Source of the DNA: a virus
Virus record (IMG/VR): IMGVR_UViG_3300009149_003803
Location: 1-33,250 of that record
Length of the DNA stretch: 33,250 nucleotides
Reading direction: 5' to 3' (one strand)
Shown: positions 1-6,819 of the stretch, one piece after another
Position numbering within the stretch: the stretch's first letter is position 1
Layout: the number at the start of each line of letters is the position of its first letter
The notes under the pieces: model-generated
Database searches by the model: none
Told to the model about the DNA's origin: nothing
What the model saw: the letters and a program-made list of their open reading frames with translations, nothing else
Program-made: the position numbers and the translations under genes

Positions 1-28
1 AATGTTGGAAAAAACAGAAATAAGATGA
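1..28 (+). CDS. 3' end of an upstream gene (partial)
   Basis: Frame 2 is open from the window edge to a TGA at 26-28, and the next gene starts at 25 in an ATGA overlap. Such overlaps are usual between translationally coupled phage genes, so this is probably the tail of a gene lying mainly outside the window. Only eight codons are visible and nothing can be said about function. Confidence 0.35.
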
Positions 29-414
29 AATTAGATTTTTACAGATTTGGAAAGAACTCCCTATTCCTTATACCTACGATTGCAATTAGTTGGGGGTGGT
101 ATAAATCTATAGATATTACATGGATACAATGGGTGTTAGAGTTGGACTTTAGTACTCCTACAGAAGAAGACGGTGATAATGAAACTCTTGTCTTTGACTT
201 ACTTGAGAAAGAAGAGAAAGAAGCAAAGAAGGAATTTGGAAAAGCCTTTACAGAAGTTTATCTATTTGGTTTACAGAAAGAGAAAGAATCCTACGCCAAA
301 GAACAAGTGGTAAAGGAGTTGGAGTATATATCAATTAATGGTTTCGATAAAATAGAAAGAATGGTAAACGATAGAATCCAAGAACTAAAACAGAAAAAGA
401 ACTTCAGAAGTTAA
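25..414 (+). CDS. Hypothetical protein, N-terminal hydrophobic segment and charged helical tail
   Basis: A 129-residue protein I do not recognise. Residues about 12-28 are hydrophobic (NSLFLIPTIAISWGW) and could be one membrane anchor or a buried helix. From about residue 45 onward it is very rich in Glu and Lys, with a likely coiled coil around 58-80 and another helix at 95-127. It starts inside the stop codon of an upstream gene (ATGA), which supports the start and suggests an operon entering from the left. About 120 nt without a gene follow before the convergent ParB-like gene. Confidence 0.6.
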   Translation: MKLDFYRFGKNSLFLIPTIAISWGWYKSIDITWIQWVLELDFSTPTEEDGDNETLVFDLLEKEEKEAKKEFGKAFTEVYLFGLQKEKESYAKEQVVKELEYISINGFDKIERMVNDRIQELKQKKNFRS

Positions 415-492
415 ATCACTACAGTAATCTCCAACCATTATGGGATGAGGATAATATTAAAAAAGGTGATAAGATACTTGAGTCCATCCTCA

Positions 493-1154
493 AATTTTCC
501 TAAAAAATTTCCAGAAATTTCTATCTCACTATTTTAACCCCTTTTCAAAATAGGGGTCTTGTATTAATAAAATAAAATAGATTTAATTCGATTGATGTTT
601 TCAACAATTGGGTTGTTGACCACATTATTTAAATCTCCAATAAAAACCTTTGGGTTCATTCCCATGGCGGCAGCAGTGGATAATCGAGTATTACCTGAAA
701 CCAAATGGTACCTATCACCAAACTTAACAATCATCGGTCTTTCATAATCACCCGATTCTAATTTTCTTTTCAGTTTGTTTGGGTCACTCTTTCCATAATG
801 GTTGGCAATATTAAAAACGGAATCAAAGTCACCGACCTCAATCTCGTTTGATTCGGTGTTTTCCAAGTTCGACCATAACTCATCAGATAATACAACCTCA
901 TCAGAATGCTCCAATGAAGAAATAACATCATAAACAGACACAGGGAAATCTTCATTCCTTGTTAGATATTGCGAGACCCTTTTAATCTCATCCATCTCAC
1001 CTTCGATGTTGGGGTAATATACTTTAGGGTTTTCCATATTCATAAATACCCAATTTTCCCAATTTTTTCCAGAAAATCTTTTTACCTTTTTACCCCTTTT
1101 TCAGGAACACCCCCCCCTTGTTTCAGAAACAACCCTAATTTTCCTAAAAAATTT
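493..1154. repeat. 18-bp direct repeat flanking the ParB-like gene (493-510 and 1137-1154)
   Basis: The 18-mer AATTTTCCTAAAAAATTT occurs at 493-510 and again at 1137-1154, in the same orientation, on either side of the ParB-like gene. A looser relative (CCAATTTTTTCCAG) lies near 1058. The word is AT-rich, so chance is not negligible, but an exact 18-mer this close to both gene ends is suggestive of a recombination footprint or a shared binding site. Confidence 0.5.
564..1043 (-). CDS. ParB/sulfiredoxin-like nuclease domain protein
   Basis: A 159-residue protein whose C-terminal half resembles the ParB N-terminal (ParB/Srx) fold. Residues about 100-137 read PMIVKFGDRYHLVSGNTRLS followed by TAAAMGMNPKVFIGDL, which matches the family pattern of a beta strand with Y-L-V-S-G-N-T-R-L, a helix and a second strand. 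In ParB proteins this region binds CTP, and several phage members are annotated as nucleases. There is no helix-turn-helix DNA-binding domain, so it is not a full partition ParB. The N-terminal 90 residues are acidic and unassigned. A second in-frame ATG lies two codons in. The gene stands alone between direct repeats and faces the plus-strand gene at its left. Confidence 0.75.
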   Translation of the reverse strand: MNMENPKVYYPNIEGEMDEIKRVSQYLTRNEDFPVSVYDVISSLEHSDEVVLSDELWSNLENTESNEIEVGDFDSVFNIANHYGKSDPNKLKRKLESGDYERPMIVKFGDRYHLVSGNTRLSTAAAMGMNPKVFIGDLNNVVNNPIVENINRIKSILFY

Positions 1155-1441
1155 TATAAACATTTTTACATTAAAAAGTGTATACGTTTCGTTTGGAGTA
1201 TTGAACCCCCTTTTTGACCCCAAAAACCCCCCAGGGGGAGGGGGGATACGGGACCCCTACAGGAGGGGGGGACCCTATAAGGGGGGTATATAGGGTTATT
1301 TGACCACCACCCCCTATACAGGGAGGGGATAGTAGAAACCTCCTCTAAGAGAGTCATGTCAGAACAACTTACTACACAAGTATATGGGGGGAAAGTTATG
1401 AACATGACATAGTGTCTGTTGATAACTTTATGGTGTGGGGG

Positions 1442-1500
1442 TTAGGTAGTGTCAATTATTATACGTATCTTTGTGTTGACGCCCTACATTTTATATAGGG
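1442..1500 (+). promoter_or_regulatory. Promoter-like unit 1 with downstream hairpin
   Basis: A -7 element TATCTTTG at 1466-1473 fits the Bacteroidetes TAnnTTTG consensus. The -33 position, 20 nt upstream, holds TTAG, a weak match. It is followed by TGTTGACGCCCT and a hairpin CCCTA (1482-1486) / TAGGG (1496-1500). The same arrangement recurs at 1537-1594 and 1750-1831. Confidence 0.45.
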
Positions 1501-1536
1501 GTGATATCATAAGTGGACATATTGTCATGGTATATA

Positions 1537-1594
1537 TTTGGTGGTCTAATATATTATATGTATCTTTGTATTGGTGCCCTGCCCTGAGGGAGGG
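1537..1594 (+). promoter_or_regulatory. Promoter-like unit 2, full consensus, with downstream hairpin
   Basis: TTTG at 1537-1540, a 20-nt spacer and TATCTTTG at 1561-1568 match the Bacteroidetes sigma-70 consensus at both elements. TATTGGTGCCCT follows, then a GC hairpin CCCT (1577-1580) / AGGG (1591-1594). No gene starts close downstream on this strand, so the transcript would be non-coding or have a very long leader. Confidence 0.55.
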
Positions 1595-1749
1595 AGGAGA
1601 GTATAAGGCAGGTTGGAGTATACTCTTCCAGATAATTACATTACCTAAGCCCGTTTCGGTACTACCACCAACACCACAAAGATACGGAAATAATAGTTAT
1701 CCATGGCATGTTATAGTGGAAAATAATAATAATAATAGTGGGGTTATTA

Positions 1750-1831
1750 TTTGGTGGTGTGGATTTTATGTCGTACCTTTATGTTGACGCTCTGGAGTGT
1801 AGGGGATTGTTTGGTATACTTCCCACCCTAC
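1750..1831 (+). promoter_or_regulatory. Promoter-like unit 3 with downstream hairpin
   Basis: TTTGGTGG at 1750, a 20-nt spacer and TACCTTTA at 1774-1781 (one mismatch from TAnnTTTG) are followed by TGTTGACGCTCT and a hairpin GTAGGG (1799-1804) / CCCTAC (1826-1831). This is the third copy of the same composite unit within 400 bp. The TTTGGTGG-type -33 sequence is shared with unit 2. Confidence 0.45.
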
Positions 1832-1883
1832 TACCACCCTAAAGGTACCACTTTTTTTGTTAAGAAACAATATAAATAAGGGA

Positions 1884-1916
1884 ATGTTATCTGCACAGAT
1901 TAAATGTTATCCGCAC
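1884..1916 (+). repeat. Two direct repeats ATGTTATCYGCAC, 20 bp apart
   Basis: ATGTTATCTGCAC (1884-1896) and ATGTTATCCGCAC (1904-1916) differ at one base and are spaced two helical turns apart. They resemble DnaA boxes (TTATCCACA) with an extra G. An exact TTATCCACA lies nearby at 2109-2117, within the 3' end of the next gene. These could be initiator or regulator binding sites. Confidence 0.5.
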
Positions 1917-2080
1917 CATTATAAAGAAAGTCGAGCCCTTTTTTGGTTAGTTATGATATATATTGGGGTTCCAAACCCCCTTAATTTACCCTGATTTGAG
2001 ACCTCAAAAACTTATAGGTTCAAATATTACACACAAATATACACCTTTAGGTTAAATAATGAACAAATATGACGATTAGG

Positions 2081-2416
2081 TCACTCATTAGGTTCACCTT
2101 TAGTATGTTTATCCACAGTGTCCATCCCTATGTCAATAAACATCCTTCTTATATCGTGGTAGTTACTCTCATCCAATTGGTAGTATCTATTTAAGAATGT
2201 TAATACGTGGGATAACTCAGCGTCAACAATTATATATCTGTTTGTAGATAGGGGTTTGTTACTCCATCCCCTCTTAGCAGGTTCAAACCATATAGTACCA
2301 TCTCCCACCGTTGAGGTGAATATTACCTTGATACCATTCATGTCTTCTTCTACCCTTGGGGTGAAACTTTTTTCTATTAACTCCCTGATTTCTTCCATAC
2401 CCTTAAATATATACAC
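2081..2416 (-). CDS. Hypothetical protein
   Basis: A protein of 105-111 residues that I do not recognise. It starts at GTG 2416 or, more likely, at ATG 2398 (MEEIRELIEKSFTPR). It has mixed helices and strands, with a short patch TVGDGTIWFEPAKRGW and an acidic C-terminus, and no signal peptide or membrane segment. TATATATTTA sits just before the ATG. It is the only gene between 1044 and 3238, and an exact DnaA-box sequence (TTATCCACA, 2109-2117) lies in its 3' end. Codon usage looks normal for the window. Confidence 0.55.
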   Translation of the reverse strand: MYIFKGMEEIRELIEKSFTPRVEEDMNGIKVIFTSTVGDGTIWFEPAKRGWSNKPLSTNRYIIVDAELSHVLTFLNRYYQLDESNYHDIRRMFIDIGMDTVDKHTKGEPNE

Positions 2417-3238
2417 CTTTGAATAGTTGTGAACACCTCATGTTGATAACTTTTTAACAAAGGGTACTGTTAATAACCCCCTTAAAATTGTTAATAACTT
2501 TTTGTAAACCCCTACTGACATATCGTCAGGGGACATTTTGTTAATAACTTTATACGAATTTATTAGGATTTGTCAGAATGTCAGGTGGACGTTAGGGACA
2601 GCACAATCCCTTTCCCCACTTTCTACCACCGTCCTGTAGTAGTGTAAAACAAGATAATCCTTTATTTCACCGATGGAATCCACAATTAATCCTTGTTTAG
2701 GGGTTAATAGAGGGTATTAATTTACTAGGTACGTATTCTAGCAAATAGTGATAGTTAATTCCCTATAGCGGGGGAGACGTAGTCTTAAGAGATTAAATAA
2801 GTAAACCTCAACGTATCTGTAGGACTATATTTTTAAAACCATGACAAAATGACCTCAAAGAATAAGGTCTTTAGTGACTTACAAAAGTGGGAGAAAGTGG
2901 TAGAAGTATTGTTAATTAACCCTATGGGTTATTGTTTATATACTATAGTATTCTTTCTCTTATAGTATAATGTTTTCATATACATACATATACCCTTTAG
3001 GGTACAATACTATGTGTATATTGTTTAGTTATACCCTTACAGGTATATTAGTATAAGTCTTTAGATGACCTTCTTCAGGGGAATAGGGTAATGGATTAAT
3101 TTCAGACACTGAAAGTGAACGATAGTGAACGTCCCTTAATCTTCTCCGTAACGTAGTGGAGGGGAAGTTAGGGTGAGGGGATGGAATTAATCTATTACCT
3201 TTATTTCCTTTCTTAATAAAATAACTTATATTGTATGT
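2417..3238. other. Gene-free region with GTTRATAAC repeats and palindromes
   Basis: No credible gene is visible. The left part holds the GTTRATAAC cluster and an imperfect hairpin at about 2507-2533 (CCCCT...AGGGG around GAC/GTC). The right part has short AT palindromes such as ATACTATAGTAT near 2939 and ACCCTTTAGGGT near 2994. It ends at the start of the plus-strand operon at 3239, so it probably contains that operon's promoter, but I cannot point to a convincing one; TACCTTTA at 3196-3203 is the best candidate -7. Confidence 0.5.
2442..2548 (+). repeat. GTTRATAAC repeat cluster
   Basis: GTTGATAAC (2442-2450), GTTAATAAC (2469-2477), GTTAATAAC (2490-2498) and GTTAATAAC (2540-2548) lie within 107 bp, three of them followed by CTTT or TTTTT. 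A further GTTGATAAC is at 1418-1426, and a copy on the other strand is at 23112-23120 just before thyA. The core is an interrupted palindrome (GTTA-A-TAAC), as expected of a dimeric regulator's site. Confidence 0.5.
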
Positions 3239-3868
3239 ATGTTTAAATTTAATTATAAAGTTGGGAAGGCTATACCTCGTGTAGAGTGTCAAGTAATCTT
3301 AAGGGATTTAGAGAGACAGAGTGATAAGTTCTCTGTTACTGATTCCTTTGGTAATATCTCTCTTTCTGTTTATGAGTCCGATTATGATGATATCGAGATG
3401 TGTGATGGTAAGAAACTTATGAACTATAGGATTAAACAGTTAGAGAAAGATTTGGGCGTTAAGTTTAATAAGGATAGATTCATTATTAAGTATACAGGTG
3501 ACCGTCTCGAAATGGAACCTCATTACGATGGGAGTTATACTACTACCCTTATTTATTTGAATACTAATTTTGAAGGTGGTTCCACTAATTTCCCTCTTGC
3601 TAATTTAGAGCATAGACCACAAGATTTTAAGCCAGGACATTACATACATTATAACTCTAACCATATATTGTCTTACCATGGAGGTATGCCCGTTACAAAC
3701 GGTAATAAGACAGTTATAGTCTTAAGGAGTTTTAAGATAACCCTATGGACTATGTTAACTATACTTCCTTGGCGTTTGTTTAGAGATGTCTTTTTTGAGA
3801 GGTTTATTCTTGATTGGGTAGTAAAGAGATTCTTTACGTGTATTAACTGTAAAAGAAATAAAAAATAA
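3239..3868 (+). CDS. 2OG-Fe(II) oxygenase (prolyl-4-hydroxylase-like)
   Basis: A 209-residue protein with the metal triad of Fe(II)/2-oxoglutarate dioxygenases: H95-x-D97 in MEPHYDGSY and distal H147 in SYHGG, followed by R163 for 2-oxoglutarate. GGSTNFP (about 113-119) and KPGHYIHYNS are typical of the prolyl 4-hydroxylase-like branch. The substrate could be a protein or a small molecule; the sequence does not tell. The C-terminal 40 residues (TLWTMLTILPWRLFRDVFF, then a Cys- and Lys-rich end) are hydrophobic and unusual for the family, suggesting membrane attachment. It is the first gene of a plus-strand operon. Its stop overlaps the start of a tiny gene (TAATG at 3866). Confidence 0.8.
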   Translation: MFKFNYKVGKAIPRVECQVILRDLERQSDKFSVTDSFGNISLSVYESDYDDIEMCDGKKLMNYRIKQLEKDLGVKFNKDRFIIKYTGDRLEMEPHYDGSYTTTLIYLNTNFEGGSTNFPLANLEHRPQDFKPGHYIHYNSNHILSYHGGMPVTNGNKTVIVLRSFKITLWTMLTILPWRLFRDVFFERFILDWVVKRFFTCINCKRNKK

Positions 3869-3951
3869 TGGTAATAGGTTTAGTGGGTTGCTCCCTCGTG
3901 TATATCGGTATCGCTATAAAACAAAGAATGAAGAGTAGAAGTAATTGGTAA
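3868..3951 (+). CDS. 27-residue single-span membrane peptide
   Basis: A short frame starting in a TAATG overlap with the oxygenase gene and ending 3 nt before the RmlD-like gene. The peptide is about 27 residues: a hydrophobic stretch VIGLVGCSLVYIGIAI followed by a basic tail KQRMKSRSNW. The tight spacing on both sides and the positive-inside membrane design argue for a real gene, but its length gives little statistical weight. Function unknown. Confidence 0.5.
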   Translation: MVIGLVGCSLVYIGIAIKQRMKSRSNW

Positions 3952-3954
3952 GTT

Positions 3955-4638
3955 ATGATTAATAAAACTGTATTAGTACTTGGTGACGGACTATTAGGTC
4001 GTGAGTTAGTTAAACAAACTGAATGGGACTATGTGTCCCGTGGTAAGGATGGTTTTAATATTGATAATATTGGTGAGTTCATCACTGATAAGTACGATGT
4101 AATCATTAACTGTATCGGACATACTGATACCTATACAGACTACAAAGATATCCATTGGGATGTTAACTGTAAGTTTGTTGATAAGTTAATTGATTATTGT
4201 AATGATAACATTATTAAACTTGTTCATATCTCTACCGATTATGTTTATTCTAATTCCACCTCTTCTGCCAGTGAGGAAGATGTCCCTGTTCATAATAATA
4301 CTTGGTATGGTTATACTAAATTATTGTCTGATGGATTAGTACAGTTAAGATGTGATGACTACCTTGTTGTTCGTTGTTCACACAAACCTTATCCTTTTGA
4401 ATACGATAACGCTTGGATTGATTATATTGGTAACTTCGATTATGTGGATAGAATATCTAATTTAATTATTAAATGCGTAATAGAGAATCTTAACGGAGTC
4501 TATAATGTCGGTACAGAGATTAAGACGATGTTTGAGTTGGCAACTGAGGAAAGTATGGTCGATAGGACTTTAACTCCTCCACACGTACCTAAAAACCTTT
4601 CTATGGACATAACTAAACTTATGAACTCATTACGGTGA
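3955..4638 (+). CDS. NAD(P)-dependent sugar reductase, RmlD-like
   Basis: A 227-residue short-chain dehydrogenase of the RmlD (dTDP-4-dehydrorhamnose reductase) branch. The N-terminal Rossmann motif is GDGLLG (G10, G12, G15). The active-site region shows HISTDYVY (91-98) and Y118-x3-K122 in WYGYTK. It is shorter than RmlD proteins (about 290), mainly in the C-terminal substrate domain. With the RmlC-like gene at 7832-8287 it could make dTDP-L-rhamnose or a related deoxysugar, though RmlA and RmlB are not in the window and could come from the host. It starts 3 nt after the small peptide gene and overlaps the next start (GTGA). Confidence 0.75.
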   Translation: MINKTVLVLGDGLLGRELVKQTEWDYVSRGKDGFNIDNIGEFITDKYDVIINCIGHTDTYTDYKDIHWDVNCKFVDKLIDYCNDNIIKLVHISTDYVYSNSTSSASEEDVPVHNNTWYGYTKLLSDGLVQLRCDDYLVVRCSHKPYPFEYDNAWIDYIGNFDYVDRISNLIIKCVIENLNGVYNVGTEIKTMFELATEESMVDRTLTPPHVPKNLSMDITKLMNSLR

Positions 4639-4955
4639 TAACTTCAGTAGATACCGTACCACATGAACTTATTGAAGTCTTATTCGATAAGCTTATCTAC
4701 CCTAAACATCCCGAACTTACAGATTGGGACATACATGAAGAAACTCTTTTATTATTTGTAGACACTAACCTGATTGATTTTACGATGAGTGACATCATCG
4801 AGTTTGAAACTTATATACAGTTGGAAGAAGAATATGATTGTTATACTTCTGATTACTTCTACGAGATTCTTTCGTCTGATATCATTGATACCGTTAACCG
4901 CTCTTTTGATTTAATTGACAATCGTTATAAAATTGAGTTGGTTTTATCTTCTTAA
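4635..4955 (+). CDS. Hypothetical acidic protein (GTG start)
   Basis: A 106-residue, very acidic protein with no recognised domain. The proposed GTG start at 4635 overlaps the stop of the upstream reductase gene (GTGA). No ATG occurs until about residue 51, so GTG is the best start. There are two or three predicted helices, with Ile, Asp and Glu rich segments, no signal peptide and no membrane span. It lies in the same operon as the oxygenase and reductase. Confidence 0.55.
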   Translation: MITSVDTVPHELIEVLFDKLIYPKHPELTDWDIHEETLLLFVDTNLIDFTMSDIIEFETYIQLEEEYDCYTSDYFYEILSSDIIDTVNRSFDLIDNRYKIELVLSS

Positions 4956-4968
4956 ACTATTTATAACT

Positions 4969-5325
4969 ATGAAATATGTTATAAGTGAATCACAACTTTT
5001 TGAATTGGTTGAGAATTTTATGAGTGAACGAATGAAAGGTGGTAAAGTAAACAAAGGTGAGACCACTCAGTTCGGTACGACACGATGGGACCTTTACGAT
5101 AAAGATGGTAAATGGATTATGTATTATTACCACACAGGACAACAACACCATGCAGATGGTTCAAAAGCCGAAGATGAATGGACATCAGTATCGATAGATG
5201 AAAGATTAGTGACTTTATTTGGTAGAAACTTAAGATTTAGGGAAAGTAAAGTAATGGACCTTATGGCTGATTGGTTTACTAAAACTTTTAACTTAGATGT
5301 TGACGATGTTAGTATCTATAAATAA
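4969..5325 (+). CDS. Hypothetical protein with ISESQL-type N-terminal leader
   Basis: A 118-residue protein starting at ATG 4969; a TTG-initiated upstream extension would overlap the preceding gene and is unlikely. It opens with MKYVISESQLFELVENFMSE, an amphipathic leader shared in style with other proteins in this window (see findings). The body (about 40-118) has aromatic-rich strands (DGKWIMYYYHTGQQHH) and a short helix, a compact alpha/beta domain I cannot name. It is the last gene of the plus-strand operon; a 31-bp repeat follows 9 nt after its stop. Confidence 0.6.
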   Translation: MKYVISESQLFELVENFMSERMKGGKVNKGETTQFGTTRWDLYDKDGKWIMYYYHTGQQHHADGSKAEDEWTSVSIDERLVTLFGRNLRFRESKVMDLMADWFTKTFNLDVDDVSIYK

Positions 5326-5334
5326 TGTCTCTGT

Positions 5335-6389
5335 TAGTGGCTCGCACTTATTTCTCCCATCCCTCAAAAACTTTTACTATGAGGATATTAATTATTTGTG
5401 TCGATAATACTCTTAAACTTATCTAAATAGATTTCCCTTTCAGAATCAACATTAATAAGTTGTGTGTTATCTACCATATAACCATCCTTAACTTTAATAT
5501 AATAAGTATCGTCATCGTATATACCTAACTTTTTTATGAAGTTATCGGCATACTCTTTATCTATTTTATTTTTCTCCAATAAACCTTCTAACCCTTCTTT
5601 TGTTAAGTACGTTGTTGGGTCACCTTTTGTCACATCAGGGATTTCTTTAGTGGCCACAAACTTCCCAAGATACTGGTCTAACACAACCTTTGGATTTCTA
5701 TTATCGGTTTTATTATTATTATTATTTCTATCTCCAACATTCTGTAATAAAATATATAATGGAGCATGTAATAATATATTATGTTTAACGTCAGGAATAT
5801 ATTTTAAAATATCAGTACCTATATCATCAAAGATAACTTTCTTCCACGGACCTGTTTTGTATTCCTCAGCCATGTACCATACCCTTGAATCTGTACCGTC
5901 TATGTATTCATTTTCTTTCGGGTTAGGAGGCACTTCTTTACCCTCTTTCCTATATATACCAGATACAATACCCGTGTCATTACCTTTAGCCCAATCCCTT
6001 ATACTTGGTGGGTCTAATTTTAATCTATTTTTTTCACCTTCACCACCCATACCAGCAAAATCATCACTACCAATTATAACCCACTGATTAGGGTCAGTTG
6101 CTTTGTCCAACGGAACGGCATTTAGTAACTTACTTGTGTAAGATTTACCCGCCGATGAAGTACCATCTAATAAGATAGCAATTTTACCATCTGTTTGTTC
6201 AGTAAGTAAACCCGTTAAAGAGTTACACCTATTTTCACCCAATAACCTTATATTAGCGTCGTTAATTGATTGTCTTTTTAATTTTCCTATCCTACTCATA
6301 ATTTTGTTATTTATTTATAAATATCCCATATGAAAGTTATTTAATGTCTTCATCCCGATAGTGGCTCGCACTTATTCCTCCCAGCCCTC
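5335..6389. repeat. 31-bp direct repeats (5335-5365 and 6359-6389) flanking a kinase gene
   Basis: TAGTGGCTCGCACTTATT begins a 31-bp word found at 5335-5365 and 6359-6389 with two mismatches. On the minus strand each copy codes for the end of a protein (EGWE-K/E-stop) followed by a small hairpin AGTG-CGAGC-CACT. In the right copy this is the true C-terminus of the gene at 6372-6818; in the left copy it has no intact gene in front of it and looks like a gene remnant. The kinase gene lies exactly between the copies. Confidence 0.75.
5388..6299 (-). CDS. P-loop kinase, chloramphenicol phosphotransferase-like
   Basis: A 303-residue protein with a Walker A motif GTSSAGKS (46-53) preceded by AILLD, and a following strand ending IIGSDDF. 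This is the arrangement of chloramphenicol 3-O-phosphotransferase, where an Asp in that second position is catalytic. It is longer than classical CPT (about 178 residues) and shares only the N-terminal core, so the substrate is unknown. The first 34 residues are a separate basic leader ending LTE. An AAT microsatellite encodes five Asn around residue 195. TATAAATA lies at 6312-6319 (minus strand), 12 nt before the start. The gene sits between the 31-bp direct repeats. Confidence 0.65.
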   Translation of the reverse strand: MSRIGKLKRQSINDANIRLLGENRCNSLTGLLTEQTDGKIAILLDGTSSAGKSYTSKLLNAVPLDKATDPNQWVIIGSDDFAGMGGEGEKNRLKLDPPSIRDWAKGNDTGIVSGIYRKEGKEVPPNPKENEYIDGTDSRVWYMAEEYKTGPWKKVIFDDIGTDILKYIPDVKHNILLHAPLYILLQNVGDRNNNNNKTDNRNPKVVLDQYLGKFVATKEIPDVTKGDPTTYLTKEGLEGLLEKNKIDKEYADNFIKKLGIYDDDTYYIKVKDGYMVDNTQLINVDSEREIYLDKFKSIIDTNN

Positions 6390-6818
6390 TTCATCTAAAC
6401 TTCTAATGTAATTCCATCTTTCGATTTCATCCTTAATTGAATCTTGTTTAGTGTAGATATATAACTCACCCTCAACATCAAAAAACCAATCTATTATATT
6501 AGAATCGTTATCTAACGAATCAGTATTAATATAAAAAACCATAGTATCACTTAAATCTATATTGTAAACTATTGGGTGTTTATTACTCTTCGGTATAACC
6601 CTAACACTATCACCGTAAATAACTGTAGACTGACTACTTGATGGTTTAGGAACTGTGGGGTGTTTAACATTAGTCCAAGAATCTTTGATGCTGTTATGTT
6701 TTTTTATAACCTTCTCAATATAACTTAACTCATCACCTGTTTGTCGTATAACTATTTGTCGTACAATGATTAACGTTATTAAAATAGTAGGAATTAACCA
6801 TAAATATTTTCTTTTCAT
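6372..6818 (-). CDS. Single-pass membrane-anchored hypothetical protein
   Basis: A 148-residue protein read from ATG 6818, 1 nt after the upstream lipoprotein's stop; the longer frame from 6944 would overlap that gene by over 120 nt and is rejected. The N-terminus MKRKYLWLIPTILITLIIV is a signal anchor, so the rest probably faces the periplasm. The soluble part is Ser, Asp and Ile rich with no domain I know (DSVRVIP, YNIDLSDTMVFYINTDSL). Its last codons are part of the 31-bp repeat. It is coupled to the lipoprotein gene. Confidence 0.6.
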   Translation of the reverse strand: MKRKYLWLIPTILITLIIVRQIVIRQTGDELSYIEKVIKKHNSIKDSWTNVKHPTVPKPSSSQSTVIYGDSVRVIPKSNKHPIVYNIDLSDTMVFYINTDSLDNDSNIIDWFFDVEGELYIYTKQDSIKDEIERWNYIRSLDEEGWEE

Positions 6819-6819
6819 A

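Larger units (their letters stand above)
1044..2080. other. Gene-free region with GC-rich hairpins and promoter-like repeats
   Basis: I see no credible gene in this 1 kb. The open frames across it are low-complexity and follow G- and C-runs. It holds a chain of short GC-stem hairpins at 1230-1330 (for example 1254-1258 with 1264-1268, and 1272-1279 with 1289-1296). It also holds three promoter-like units at 1442-1793, a pair of 13-bp direct repeats at 1884-1916, a GGGGTT/AACCCC hairpin at 1965-1979 and minus-strand TATATTTG at 2034-2041. Base composition here is unlike the coding regions, with long G- and C-runs. A regulatory or origin role is the most likely reading. Confidence 0.6.

Noticed and set aside
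969-1217. Plus-strand frame 969-1217
   Set aside because: Its first part is antisense to the ParB-like gene and the rest is low-complexity F/P-rich sequence.
1166-1787. Open frames at 1166-1405 (minus) and 1449-1787 (plus)
   Set aside because: Their proteins follow G/C-runs and promoter-like repeats, have no domain pattern, and overlap the hairpin and promoter units.
1965-1979. tRNA T-arm-like hairpin GGGGTT-CCA-AACCCC
   Set aside because: It lacks the TTCRA loop and no acceptor, D or anticodon arms can be found around it. I saw no tRNA in the window.
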